Assembly (NCBI RefSeq): GCF_000340215.1
Contig: NW_006921534.1
Coordinates: forward strand, 2,685,057-2,749,056
DNA: 64,000 bases
Reading direction: 5' to 3'
Source of the DNA: Pseudocercospora fijiensis CIRAD86
Taxonomy: Eukaryota; Ascomycota; Dothideomycetes; Mycosphaerellales; Mycosphaerellaceae
Shown here: positions 41,700 to 53,700 of the stretch, piece after piece
Layout: each line of letters begins with the position of its first letter
How positions within the stretch are numbered: the stretch's first letter is position 1
Program-made: the position numbers and the translations under genes
Notes under the pieces: generated by a model
What the model was told of the DNA's origin: nothing
The model's database searches: none
The model's input: the letters and a program-made list of their open reading frames with translations, nothing else

Positions 41700-44600
41700 A
41701 GGAACGATAGATACTAATTAGACAAAGACAGCAAAGGAGAATTAGGTTCTTAGGAAGGGGATTAACTTCTAAGACTAGAAGCTTATATTCTAGGCGGCCC
41801 TTCTAGAAAAGGACCTAGTTAGTATAGTATTCTATAGACTTAACTAGGCTAATAAAATAAAACCACCTCTAAAAAGTATGTTTATAGGGGACTTAGCCGA
41901 TCAGTAGTATAGAGACATATTTAGGGACTAGAAGAAGAAAGACATCTAAGCCCTAGGCATACTTATTGCTAGACTCGACCCTACTCTTAGACTAGACTTC
42001 GGTAATATACCTAAATTAGCTAAGGATATATACGACTACATTAAGGCTCTATATAAGCCTATTGTAACCGTAGACATATTTAATACTATCAAACTCATTA
42101 GGCATATTAGGATGCCCCTTACTAATCCGAATACCTAGCAGTACTACGAATCTTTTTAGTAGTAGTTTAACAGATTCTAAACATCGATAGAACAATTTGC
42201 TAGCTTAGTCACAATAATAGAAGCGCCTATAAAGTTATTAGATATTAAGATGCCTAATATGCTTATTAGGATGCTATTCATTTAGGGCCTTTCTAGTTAC
42301 GAATAGCTTAGATCCTAGAAGTATAATAATAAGCCTAAAGCTAAGGACTCCTCCCTTAAAGCAATAATAACGTCCCTAAGGAGAGAAAAGCCTCCTAGAC
42401 AGTCATCTAGCGGCTTAAAGCTTATTGGAGGGGCTATTGGCAATAATAACGACTAGTGCACTTAGTATAAGCATAAACACACTAACGCTAAGTGCTATAA
42501 GCAATACCCTAATATAGTACTACCTAGTTAGGGAAAGAAAGACAAGAGTAAAGACAAAGATAAAGACAAAGGTAAGAAGGGTAAAGGCAAAGGAAAGGGC
42601 AAATCTAGTAGTACTATTAACAATAATAAAGATAAATTAGACTCCTCCTCTAACTCGGAAGATAAAGGAGACTATTAGCTAGACGGCCTTAGTAGGGGCC
42701 TAATTAAAGGAGCTATTGCAAAGCCGGGACTAGCTATAGCAAGCTCTAAGAACCTAACAGCTAACACAAAAGTTTAGGATATAGGTATATTACTATATAT
42801 TATAGGGAACAAGAGCTAGTTTAGCGATCTTAAGTACCTAACTAAGCCTGTTCAGTTCTCCTAAGCAGTAGGAAAATTAAGTGTATTACGATTAGGAACT
42901 GTTAACATCTTCCTAACCTATAAAGGAAAGAAAACCCTAATTACTCTAATAGACGTCCTCTACTCCCCGAACTTAGATTGCAACCTAATCTTAGTAGAGC
43001 GTCTTTAGAAGAAATGTAGCATTTACTTAGACAGACCTTTAGGCACTTTAATACTTAAAGGCAAGCTAATTAGAAAGGTTGAGGAAGTATAAGGAGTACT
43101 TGCCCTTAAAGATGCTAGAGTTAAAATGCTAGGCTTAGCTTTAAAACTAAACTTAGAATCGAGTTAAAAAGGGCAGCTATTAGCCCTAGCTATCGCTAGA
43201 CTACGAGCGGACATATTGAGATAGTATTAGAGACTTAGCTACGTCGGTAACAAGATCCTAACAGCTACTAAGGAAGCTATTCTAGGCCTAGAAGAAGTTG
43301 ATATATCTAAACTCGAGCACTATAAGACCTACAAGCTCTCGAGAGCTTAAAGAGTTATATTAAGAGAATACAGAACTAGACTAGAAAAAGCCCTTAACGA
43401 AGTCTATATTGACCTTGTTAGCGTACAACTATTTGATCTGTTTAGAAACAGGTATATTATAATCCTAACTAATGCTAAAACTAGGCTTAGGTAGGGTCTG
43501 TTACTTCGAAACAAAGACAAGGTAATAAGTAGTAACAAGCTAACTAACTAGATAACTAGAATCAAGAGGCAATACAACAAAATCCTTAAGATTATCTTTA
43601 GTAATAGCGGGGGAGAGTTTACTAACAACGATCTAGTACATTTTGTAGAGGAAGTTAGTATTAGATAGGATATGTCTATACTATATATACCGGAGCAGAA
43701 TAGCATTACAGAGTCGTTAAACAAGACGATTCTGCTTAAGGCAAGAGCAATGATAATTGACTCTAGCCTACTAATATACTACTAGTACTTTGTAGTAATA
43801 TATTCGATTTACCTAACTAATAGACTAGTAAACTTAAGAACTAAGGAAGTTCCGCTTAAGGCTTTCGAATTAGACTTAAATATCGGCAGTACAGACATTA
43901 ACCTGTCTAAGACGAGACGATTTAGCTAGTATAAGGCATTCAAATACCTCGAATCCGGAGTTAAACGACTTAACTCCTAGAAATTTGCACTAAGAGCTTT
44001 CGTTTACTAGTTTATTAGATTCTAAGAAAATTCGTTAACAAACTATCTACTTTAGAACCCGTACTAGAAGGATGGCGTATAGTAGTATAACATTAGATTC
44101 TCTCTATACGTTACCTTCAACGAGGACTTTGTCTACAAAGACAATTTTACTAAGCTTCTAAGTACCCTTTAAGCTTAGGGGGAGTATTTAAGACTAGCTG
44201 TCCCTTAGGAGACCATTTAGGTACTTGAAACCTAGTCTAACCTTTCATTTGAGTTAGGAATCCTAGTACTATTCCCTAGTAATAACTAAACACCTTAGTA
44301 CTCTTTAGAACCTTAGGGGGAGCTATTTGGAGGTAGCATCCCTTAGCCTTAGCAGGCTTATAATTAGGAAGATTAGGAAGACTCCCTTACAGCTTAGGGG
44401 GAGTAAGGTATACTTAAGCAAGGAACACCACCTTAGCTAACACCTATAGCTAATAAGCTAATACTCCAAAATCACTAACTAGAACTACTAGCTGCCTAGT
44501 AGGAAGCTACTCCTAAGAAAAATCAGCACACTTAAGAAACAGATACTGCTAAACTAGAAGACACCCTAATTACTCCCTTCTAAGTCCCTAAGACTACTAG

Positions 44601-46266
44601 TAAGAGAAAGAGGGCTCCTAACCTACCTTAGCTAAACCCTCCTTAAGCCGAAGTACGACTTAGGTCTAGCAGAGCCGTAGCTAAGCATAACTATAGCAAG
44701 ATTACTAAGATTGCTATAGCTGCTACTATAAAAGATACTTAGAAGCTAGCTAACCTAACAACCCTAGCTAAAGCCCTAAAAAGGCCTAACTAGGATAAAT
44801 AGAGAAAAGCCGTTACAAAAGAGATAAGGTCTCTTAAAAAGTCTAGTGCAATCGAGTAGATTCTAGCCGAATCCCTACTAAAAGGCAGAACACCTCTAAT
44901 AGGAAAATAGGTTTTCAAGATCAAATACCTGCTAGACGGCTCTATTAATAAATACAAGGCAAGATAGACAGCTAGAGGCTTTATATAGAAGCAAGGTCTT
45001 AACTATATTAACACCTATACTCCTATACTAAGAGCAGCTACTACTAGACTTGTCCTTAGGCTTTTAGTAAACAAAAACTAGAAGCGAAGACAGGTTAATA
45101 TCGAGACTGCTTTCTTAAATCCCCCTCTAGACAAAGAGATTTTTATTAGACCCCTAGAAGGCGCGTACCTGTTTAAGAAGCACCCTCTAAAGTAGATTAT
45201 CCGTATTAGAAAAGGATTATATAGCCTTAAGCAGGCTGCTAATCTCTAGTACTATAATGCTTTAGACACTTTTCGTTAACTTAGCCTAAGTAGGACAAAG
45301 AGTAACTGTTGCCTATAGCAAGGTAATAGTATTCTTGTCTTCCTTTATATAGATAACTTCTAAATCTTTAGAACCTCTAAGGTAAAGATCGATGCTCTAA
45401 TTGAAGGTCTTCGTAAGAAGTACACAATTAAGATTATTACGTCTAACCTATTTCTAGGCCTTTATCTAAAGGAAGATAAGGAGGGAAACCTTACTATCTC
45501 CTAGATACACTATACTAAAGAGAAGCTTTAGAAGTATAGCTTAGACTAGTATAAGCTAATAAGGCATCCACTTAAGAAGCTTTACGAGCCTCTTACAACC
45601 CCCTATAACCGTTAGGACTACTAGCTGTTTAATACTATAATTGGTAAAATGCAGTTTCTAGCTAACTAGACTAGACTAGACATTAGCTACGCCGTCAACT
45701 ACCTTGCTAGGTTCCTTTAGAATCCCGGACCTAAGCATGTTATAGCTGCTAAACATCTCTAGAGGTATATTACTAGCATAGTTAACAAAGGACTTGTCTT
45801 TAGAAAGAAGAAAACTTTGGAATTTCAGGCATACTCTAACGCAGACTTTGCTAGTAACCCTTTATTATTAAGATTAACATTAGGCGCCCTTATACTTCTT
45901 AACAACACTCTAATTATATAGAGATTATAGCTCTAGAAGGAAGTCGTACTCTCTAGTACTAAAGCAGAGTATGTTGCTCTAATAGAAGTATATAGAGAAA
46001 TCTGCTAGCTCCGAAATTTGATGACTAAGCTTTAACTACTTACTAGGGAAGAAGTCAATAGGATTTATATCTAGGTAGATAACTAGTTAGCTATTTCCCT
46101 TATTAAGGACTATACAAATTCTAAGAGGTCGAGGTGCGTTTCCCTTAGGAACTACTACTATAGAGAACAGTATGCCTAGGGAAAGATTAGTATCGAATTC
46201 GTTACTACTAACAAACAGCTAGCGGACTGTTTCACTAAGCCTAAATCTCTAAACAAAATTCTCTAA
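41700..46266 (+). pseudogene. copia gag-pol polyprotein, RIP-inactivated
   Basis: Start uncertain. A degraded gag zinc knuckle lies at 42,457-42,499 (CT-stop-YKHKHTNAKCYK). Integrase: the zinc site near 43,315-43,350 has Cys changed to Tyr, the first Asp is in VYIDLVS near 43,405, the second has become Asn in FSNSGGEF near 43,600, and PEQNSITES near 43,690 holds the Glu. RT: VFKIKYLLDGSINKYKAR near 44,911, then INTYTPIL, TAFLNPPLDKEIFI, and the YxDD box as LYIDN near 45,345. RNase H: AYSNADFAS near 45,829, LSSTKAEYVAL near 45,950, and the C-terminal QLADCFTKPK near 46,215. The frame is intact; only substitutions disable it. Confidence 0.9.
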
Positions 46267-47960
46267 TAATATAGCGTCTCTAGGACAAACTCCTAAGTTA
46301 CTCCTTTAGAAAGAAAAATCTTATTTGTAGGATTAGAAAACAAGCTTTATATACTTATTGAATTTTATTCTAATTTCTAGAAACAGCCTAGCTATACTAT
46401 ACAGTCTAAGCTGCAAAATTTCTTTTATAACAACATTGAGACTAAGTAGGAAGAAATACCCTAGCCCTTAAGAGTTAGAAACTCTCTAATGCTGCAAGGC
46501 TTTTACTAATCTAGACTACCTAGCCTATTTTAAAATCGAAAACATACATTATAGCTCTCTATCTACTAGAAGAAACCGAATCTCCTTAATTAGCTACCTA
46601 TCTTAGTATTACTGTCTTCGTAATTAGAGAAACCCCTCTAAGGACTACTAGAATCACGAGTCGAGCTAGGACTAGTAGACAACCTAGAACCTAGACTACG
46701 ACTACGTCCCTAAGCAGTAGCCTAGGTATAAGCATTTGCCTACTATAGCAGCAAATTTGCTACTACCTAGGCGCCCTAAGGAGTACTCTAATCGATACTA
46801 GACGGGACTAGTACGTATAGACGACGCTAATTAGTACCTACTCTGCTCCCCGGATTGCGAGGCGGTAGAGGTACTATAGGCGTCTAACGATTCGTATTAG
46901 AGCGTAGCCGAGAGACGTAACCTAATAAAAGAATTAGTGTTTTTTGCTTTAAAGAAAAAATGTATAAGACTAGATTTAACTTACTAGAGAACTCGCATTA
47001 ACTATAATAATTTAGGCTAGTATAGTTAGTACAAGCGCCCTTTAGGAAAGCAACATCCTAGCTATTAATTCGATAACTTAGAGTTACATACTCTAAGTAT
47101 AGACCTTTTAACTGCTTGCAAGGACCGCACTAGCTATTACTAGTATGCACGCGTCTAGTAGTAGCCGTATATACAAGCGCGGTAGGCAGGTAGTTGACAT
47201 TCGATTTAGAGCCTAAATTAAATACCTTAGCCGCCTTACGCAGGCGCGGAGGCATACTTAGAAATAGCCGAGCATTATCCTAGCTCGTAATGAAATGCCT
47301 AACATTAACGTTACGTAGCTAAGGCGGAGTCTACTCCGGACTAATATTAGTTAAGTATTAGATAATTCTCTAGAGAATCGCGATAGTTAACTAAACTTCC
47401 TTAAGGACTGCGCCTAGTTAGCAAATTATTAGAAAGGGGAAACTCTAATAGCAACACTTACTAGTCTCTATAAGCTAGAGCTTATTATAACGCGAAGGGT
47501 ACCGATTCTTGTTTAGATTATTACTACCGCCGCCGCTGCTACTACTACCTATACTACTCGCTATACTCCCTAGGCTAGGGTAAAGAATTATCGCTATAAT
47601 AAAGTCTCGGCTAGCTATTAGACTTAAAAAGTTTTAGTAAGAATTTAAATTCTAGTAGAGGCTGCTAGTACTTAGAGGATTGCTAAAGAGTAGATTGTAA
47701 AAGTTTAAGTTATCTAGTTAAGTTTAAGTGTCTTTTATAGGCGCCTACTAACCCTATAATTACGACTAAGGACATTACTCTAAAGCAAACTAATTAGCAA
47801 ACAATATAATATAAGTACGTGCGAGTAGTATAGTATATAAAGCCGTATATAAAGCAGATATAGTCTAACATCTAAAGGCAGTTAGAAGATAAAGTGAAGC
47901 TCTAAGCCTAGATTTGAAGTATCTAATCTAAACAGTATATTATCTTAGCCTAAGGGGGAG
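46267..47960. other. extra 3' internal region of the copia element
   Basis: 1.7 kb, RIP-mutated, with no recognisable domain in any frame. Normally the RNase H end lies close to the 3' LTR. It may hold a further gene, captured DNA or an untranslated region. Confidence 0.55.
47949..47960 (+). promoter_or_regulatory. polypurine tract of the copia element
   Basis: A taagggggag run directly before the right LTR. Confidence 0.75.
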
Positions 47961-48142
47961 TATTGTAGTTTAGTTAGGTAATATGCTAGTTAGCTAATAC
48001 TATTAGCTAACCTGTACTAAGAGGAAGGACACATAATAGGTATATTAACTACAGTTTCTATAGCAGGCTCCTAATTCTTCTTTGTATAGTTACATAGTTG
48101 TCAATCCGATGATTAGTTGCATCCCTAGCACGATTCACAACA
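47961..48142 (+). repeat. right LTR of the copia element
   Basis: 182 bp ending caaca, followed by gccga. Its inner half is RIP-mutated and its outer half is not, the mirror image of the left LTR. Confidence 0.92.
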
Positions 48143-48168
48143 GCCGACGCCGACGCCGACGCCGATGA
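48143..48168 (+). repeat. GCCGAC hexamer repeat, copia target (first gccga is the right duplication)
   Basis: About four GCCGAC units. The first five bases duplicate 41,330-41,334, so the element landed at the edge of this repeat. Confidence 0.85.
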
Positions 48169-48214
48169 TTGTGTCTGCTGTGGCTGAAGGAGATGCGTGC
48201 GTGGGTGCGTGCGG

Positions 48215-48250
48215 CGTGCGACGTGCGACGTGCGACGTGCGACGTGCGTG
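48215..48250 (+). repeat. GACGTGC heptamer repeat
   Basis: About five copies of a 7-bp unit (gacgtgc) in a GC-rich stretch 70 bases from the hexamer repeat. Confidence 0.85.
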
Positions 48251-48736
48251 CAGTTGGCAGAGGCAGCCTGGAGAGTTTGATCAGCAGGACGAACACACCC
48301 AAACGCCATACCCTCGCCATTACTTCGCTCATTGCCTGGCGAAGGTTAGTTATGTGGAGCCTTCTTCTAGCGGCACGGCAGCCCAGAGCGGTTCGCTTCA
48401 ATCACCTCCTGCGAGGCTGACGTTGCCAGGAATGCCGAGCAGACGTGAAGCAATCAAGGTGCTCCAACACCCGCAGCTGTGCAAGCAAGCTAGGCCAGCT
48501 CGGGAAGCACATAAAAGCCCTCAGCCCACACGCTGACCTCTGTCCAGGGTGGGCGAGCCCACTCTTCTCGTCAATTCTCCATTACATCCACAGTGACTAT
48601 CATCTCTGACACGAGCATTGCACAACCTTCGAGGCCATGCATATACAACGCACCTTCGCCATCGCCACATCCAAGCCCACCCTCTTAGGCTTCATCAGAC
48701 ACCTCCTATCAACGCTCGGACGACGACTTCTTCACC

Positions 48737-49045
48737 ATGGGACCAAACACCAACGCCACTACCGCCGTCAACATCGATGGCATAGGAGAGCTCAACTACC
48801 AACGTGCCGTCGACATCGCTCGCAACAGCGAAGGAGAGCTTGATGCACGAGTATCAGCCTATCTCGAGACTGCCATATCAGACATCTGGACACGCATCAA
48901 CATCTCGCCCGACTCCTACTTGATGACCCAGGATGAATTCGCCGTCTTCAACTTCTACCGAGCGCGATTCAAGGGCGAAGTCGCAGAAACAGCCGTCGCT
49001 CGCTACTGGACCCATACTTACGGCTCGGCGTCCGCTGCAATCTAA
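48737..49045 (+). CDS. small conserved fungal protein, function unknown
   Basis: 102 residues, start in good context (caccATGGG), single exon. The segment ELDARVSAYLETAISDIWTRI, then PDSYLMTQDEFAVFNFYRARF and AVARYWTHT, resembles small alpha-helical proteins found widely in filamentous ascomycetes; I recall the pattern but no named domain. A TATA-like ataaaag motif lies near 48,511. An upstream ATG at 48,637 is in another frame and is unlikely to be used. Confidence 0.65.
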   Translation: MGPNTNATTAVNIDGIGELNYQRAVDIARNSEGELDARVSAYLETAISDIWTRINISPDSYLMTQDEFAVFNFYRARFKGEVAETAVARYWTHTYGSASAAI

Positions 49046-49289
49046 AAGTCCCTTCGACTTGACAGCACGACAGCTCCCTTGACGATGACCGACACCCGGC
49101 GAACCACTCTTCCTATCACACCTCGTCAACGCGATGCAGCCCAACAAATTGCTTCGGAAGAAGGCCGATGCATTTCAAGACAGTCTGCATCCTGCTACAC
49201 GGAATGCACAGCAGGAACCCCTGCTCCCGAGCCGAGGATGCATCAAGAAGACCGGGCCGAAATCCATTCAAAGTCACTTTGTTCAAGAC

Positions 49290-50717
49290 ACAGCAGACAC
49301 TCATTTTTGACCTCGAATCTCATCAACGATATATGCTCGGCGTGTTTCAACGTCACCCTCACGGCAGCATATTTCACAGCCGACGATTCACTAGTCGCAG
49401 CCGATCTGGTCGTCCCAATATCCAACAGGACTGGCAATCAAGGCCAGGCGAGTGTTTTCCAATTCCCGCAGGACACGGCCTCGAACACCGTGACGCTGTC
49501 ACGAAACATTGTGAAGGCGATCTTCACGATTGCAGCTACAGGGCAGAGTGTGGAAGAGGTGTGTGCACAAACACACGGAACAAGACTACCCCAGCTGACA
49601 GCGACAGTTTTGGTTCGGCAACGCTTTGCAATCTGACATCTACACCTTCAACGAAACCTATGGCGACTTGCCTGGGTTTTCGCCATTTCGTGAGGTTCAA
49701 GTCTTCATCGACGGACAGCTCGCTGGAGTGGTCTGGCCCTTTCCCATCATCTTCACTGGTGGTGTCGTCCCTGGTCTTTGGCGCCCAGTCGTTGGCATAG
49801 ACGCGTTCGATCTTAAAGAGGATGAGATAGATATCACACCATGGTTGCCATTGCTGTGCGATGGCAACCCGCACAACTTTGGTCTGGCGGTCTCTGGGTT
49901 GAACGATAGCTCGGGAGGCCAAGCTATTCTTTCTGAGACTACCGATCAATACTGGCTACTCAGCGGCAAGATCTTTGTATAGCTTGACGAGGCCGGCCAC
50001 ATCACGACTGGGAGTGATGTGCAAGTCAACACACAAGCTCCTGAGTTCAAAGTCTCGTCGCACCTCTCACAGCTCAGCAATGGCACTAACGAGACTTTGG
50101 TCTACCACGTGTCGGCTCAACGAGAGTTGTTCATCAGCGCGACGGTCAACTTCTCTTCGGGCTCACAAGACACTTACTGGAGCCAGAGCCTTTCTTATTC
50201 GAACAGCAACAACTACACCGGTCAGGGCAATATCTCTACTACTTTACAAGATACCTCAGGTCGCGACCACAAGCATTCGGGAAGCGACCAGGGCGCTTCG
50301 CTTTCTACGTGGCAGAACGGCACGGCGCATTACACTTCGAACAGTACGCAAAAGACGTGTTGCACTTTCGGGACCACTGAGCAAAGCATGTCTTTTCCTG
50401 GGACCCATGTGAGCTTCGATAGAGCTCAGCGAAGCTTTCCGAAGTTCACGCAGTCTGATGAGCTATTCCAGCGATATGTATTGGCTGTCGACGGTACAAT
50501 CATCGAGGACCAAGAAACTCTGATTGGGAAAAGCATTACGCATGACCACACCTGGCCCGAGGATGGTCGTGGAGTCCTTCTATCTGGTATGCCAGGTAGA
50601 GGAGCGTGCATTTCACGGAATGGTAATAGGCACCTGGAGGCTGTCATGGAGGAAAACGTTAAGCGCGGATTATGTTCGGTGAAATCCTCCGTGTCTCGGT
50701 CTACGGCATTATGCTGA
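49290..50717 (+). pseudogene. PNGase A-like amidase, pseudogene
   Basis: Recognisable as peptide-N4-(N-acetyl-beta-glucosaminyl)asparagine amidase A from TQQTLIFDL, NVTLTAAYFTADDS, EFWFGNALQSD, FSPFREVQVFIDG, GVVWPFPIIFTGGVVPGLWRP and GIDAFDL. One intron is supported (GTGTGT at 49,559 to CAG at 49,607). Lesions: the N-terminal part with its signal peptide is missing, a frameshift lies near 49,311-49,316 (between FDL and SNLIND), and a TAG at 49,980-49,982 stands where Trp is expected. The frame downstream is open to 50,717. The stop could be RIP-type, but the region as a whole is not RIP-mutated. Confidence 0.78.
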
Positions 50718-53700
50718 GTCCGGAGAGCAGAAATGTAATAATTACGAGATGACTGCAAAGCAATGGCGCTCATCATGCTTTTTCATACTCGTTTCATTGC
50801 CTCGACCTCCTGGTCTTCTTCCAAGGCGTCAACCTCTCGCGGCAGCACTGCACCGCACATGGCGTCGCATGGACCATGCAGCCTCTGACAATTGCATACA
50901 GTCCGTCTCTCGGGCTCCATCATTCCCTGGCTGGCCTGCGGTGTCTGCAGTGCCACCAACACGACTACTACAGCGTCGCCAAGGCCAGCCGTCCAAGTTG
51001 ACTCTGAAGGTTCACGCCAATGATTTATCTTCATGTCTCGGCTGAAGTTTAAATGTGTGACCGTTGGCCTTCGTTGAGCTCGTTTCTGTGCCTTGCCGCC
51101 AGCGTCTTGGGCTGCAGAAACTCTCTTTGCAGTGCTGATGAATTGAATCGAACTCGCGTCACGTTTGAAGTCGACCTGACACATGTCGATGCTCGGGATG
51201 ACATGACGCTGGCTGTGGCGCATGAAATCCCTGGCTTTCTCCCTTGGCACGGCAGCTTTTCTTCCGCCAATCCTAGTTCCCTTCCCTTCCATCTCCTGCC
51301 CTCTCACACCATCGACCAGCTGGTGATGATGAATGATGTCCGCCGAGGAAAGGCACGCCGCCGCCCGAGATATTTCCCGCACCCGCACTCGCACTCGCAC
51401 CCGCACGATGAGTCGTCAGTACCGTCGTCCCGCGTCCGCCGAGGAGCAGCTCACGTCGTTACACGCTGCACGAGCTCGACTTCGCTGCCGCCTGGAACGT
51501 CAGAATGACAGCTGAAGCATATCGACATTGCCGTCCACCCGCTTCTGCCGAGCCATGGCCCACTGCGGCCACTACAGCATCGCACACACATGGCTCCACC
51601 ATGCTCACAGGGCAGAGTAGCTATGTGTCTGCCAATGCAAATACAGCGTCTGAACACGTCGGAGGGCTAAAACGCTTAGAATAAGTTTGACCAAGCAAAA
51701 GGCGATTTCAATGGGCAGAGATCCCTGCTAGCCAGAAACTGGGGAGAAAACAGTAGCCTTCGGAAGTGTTTAGACGACCGGAATGATTGCACTGCTGTCG
51801 CGCTTGTAAGGCTGCATAAAGTCTAAGGGCAAAAGCGGTCCCTTCACCGAGAAGCTCAGAGCTGTTGTATTGCACCCTTGACAGGACGCGACATCGTAAG
51901 AACGGTCTCAACTCTGAACAAGCTGATCCATGGTCTTGGCAAACAGCAACAGCAGCATATAAGCTCACAAACACATGTGGCGGTGCAAAAGTGGATCTGC
52001 AGCAGATCGCCCGAATCCCACATCGATGACATCTGCCCATGACTCGCGATGTGCGCTGGCGCAGCGAGGCGAGTCCGGATGCTTCTCAGCTTCTTCTCGA
52101 AGACGTCCATTTAGAGTCTAAGCTTGCAACCCTCTTATTTCCAGGTGGTCTATTACAGTTCAAATGCATCTTTGGTTGCAGAGCTTTGAAACATCGCCAT
52201 TGAGCGCTCTGTGAAAGTCGAGCCTGGGTCAACTCGCCTCTGAATGCGAGGCGAGGCCAATGGGAAATATCTCTACAAGCGACATACTCGCCAAAGACCA
52301 CTTGAAGACTCTAGGCCTTCATGGAGGCCACTGCAATTGGGTTATATGCACCCTTACCGTTGTAGCGCTTCACCTTCGGGCGCTGCCTCCTGTCGAAGCT
52401 CTTCGGGGAAAGTCCATACTCATTAAAGAGTGCTGGACGCTCGGTGTGCACACGACTGAGTTGAAACTTCAAGTTCAGAAATTGCGTTGAAGCATTCACA
52501 CCTGACATTACTAGACTACGTTGCAGAAGCTGGCCCGATGACAGGCATGTCAAGAGTGAAGTCATCCTTTGACAATCCCTAGCCTGGGCACTGAATTTAC
52601 CTGGACCTCTTGCAAGATCCTTTGTGAAGTGATTTGCTTGTGCTTTGGATATAGCAGCCACGTTAAACGAGCATTGCAAGTCAGCTCGAGTGCGATTAAG
52701 GCCTACTTATGAGAGTTTTTGCAATGACAATTCAGCGCTGCACGCCTCGCTTGCGCGATGCGCATCCTAGGACTCAGCTAGGTATAGGCAATGCCAAAGA
52801 AGGCTCGAATTACTTCCGGGCTCTGGGACACACCTTCTAGCGTATCGAAGCGCGTGGACCGCTTCAACGCTTTGGCCTGGCTCCAAGGCATCTATCTTCT
52901 GCTAAGGCATAGTCGAGCGTATAGCAACCACGGCGCATGGCACGCAGAATCGTGCAACACTCCAAAGATCAACGTTTGCTTGGCCCATCGCTTCCACTGG
53001 CTGGTCTAGGTCCGTCACGCTGGTTTCTCCCTGCGACACAGCCAAGCCTGTGAGAAACGGTAATGGTCTTGCGTTTCTCATTCTTCCAGTGCCCTCCATG
53101 CACCGTGAACTACGCATTTGTCAAGATTTGCTTGGCAAAAATGTTTCTTGTGCAGACGTTGACAGGGCATCAATCAACTCGCTTGTAAGCTTTCATATTT
53201 CGAGATGTCTCAACGTTAGCAGGGGCTAAATCCTACTGTAGCACGATTGCCACTGCACATGGACTTTGCACAGATCTTAGCTTTGAATGTCTTCGAAGGG
53301 AGGAATCAGCCACACCCGTTCAGCTATGCCGAGGAAGCTGGATTGCGGTTGCGGAAACTGGCATGGGTCGGTTTCTCATGCGATGTATGACCATGACCAT
53401 GACCGTGAGACCACAGCAACCAATTTTGCGACCGTCAAATCATGCGAAAGCAGCAAGCAGCAGTGTTTGGGCATGATTGCTGGCCTAGGCTTGGAGCCAA
53501 AAGACGAAACAGATCCAAACGACGGCATGCACTGCAAATCATGCACGTGGTGACGATTCAGAATTGCATCTCTTACGCTCGAGCTCACATGGCAGATGCC
53601 GCTGCGACAACCAGGTTGTTGCCCTGCAGAAGTATGAAACATCTGATCTGCCTTTGCTGCGACAGAATTCTGAAGCAGGAAAACTGCAGCATGCCTGTCA

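Larger units (their letters stand above)
41335..48142 (+). mobile_element. full-length Ty1/copia retrotransposon, RIP-inactivated
   Basis: 6,808 bp with 182-bp LTRs (TGTTG..CAACA), a 5-bp duplication, primer site, polypurine tract and a single polyprotein frame in the order gag, protease, integrase, RT, RNase H, which defines Ty1/copia. The frame is constant from 42,451 to 46,266; stops are TAG/TAA from C-to-T changes. Between the polyprotein end and the right LTR lies an unusually long 1.7-kb stretch with no recognised domain. It inserted into a GCCGAC tandem repeat. Confidence 0.93.
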
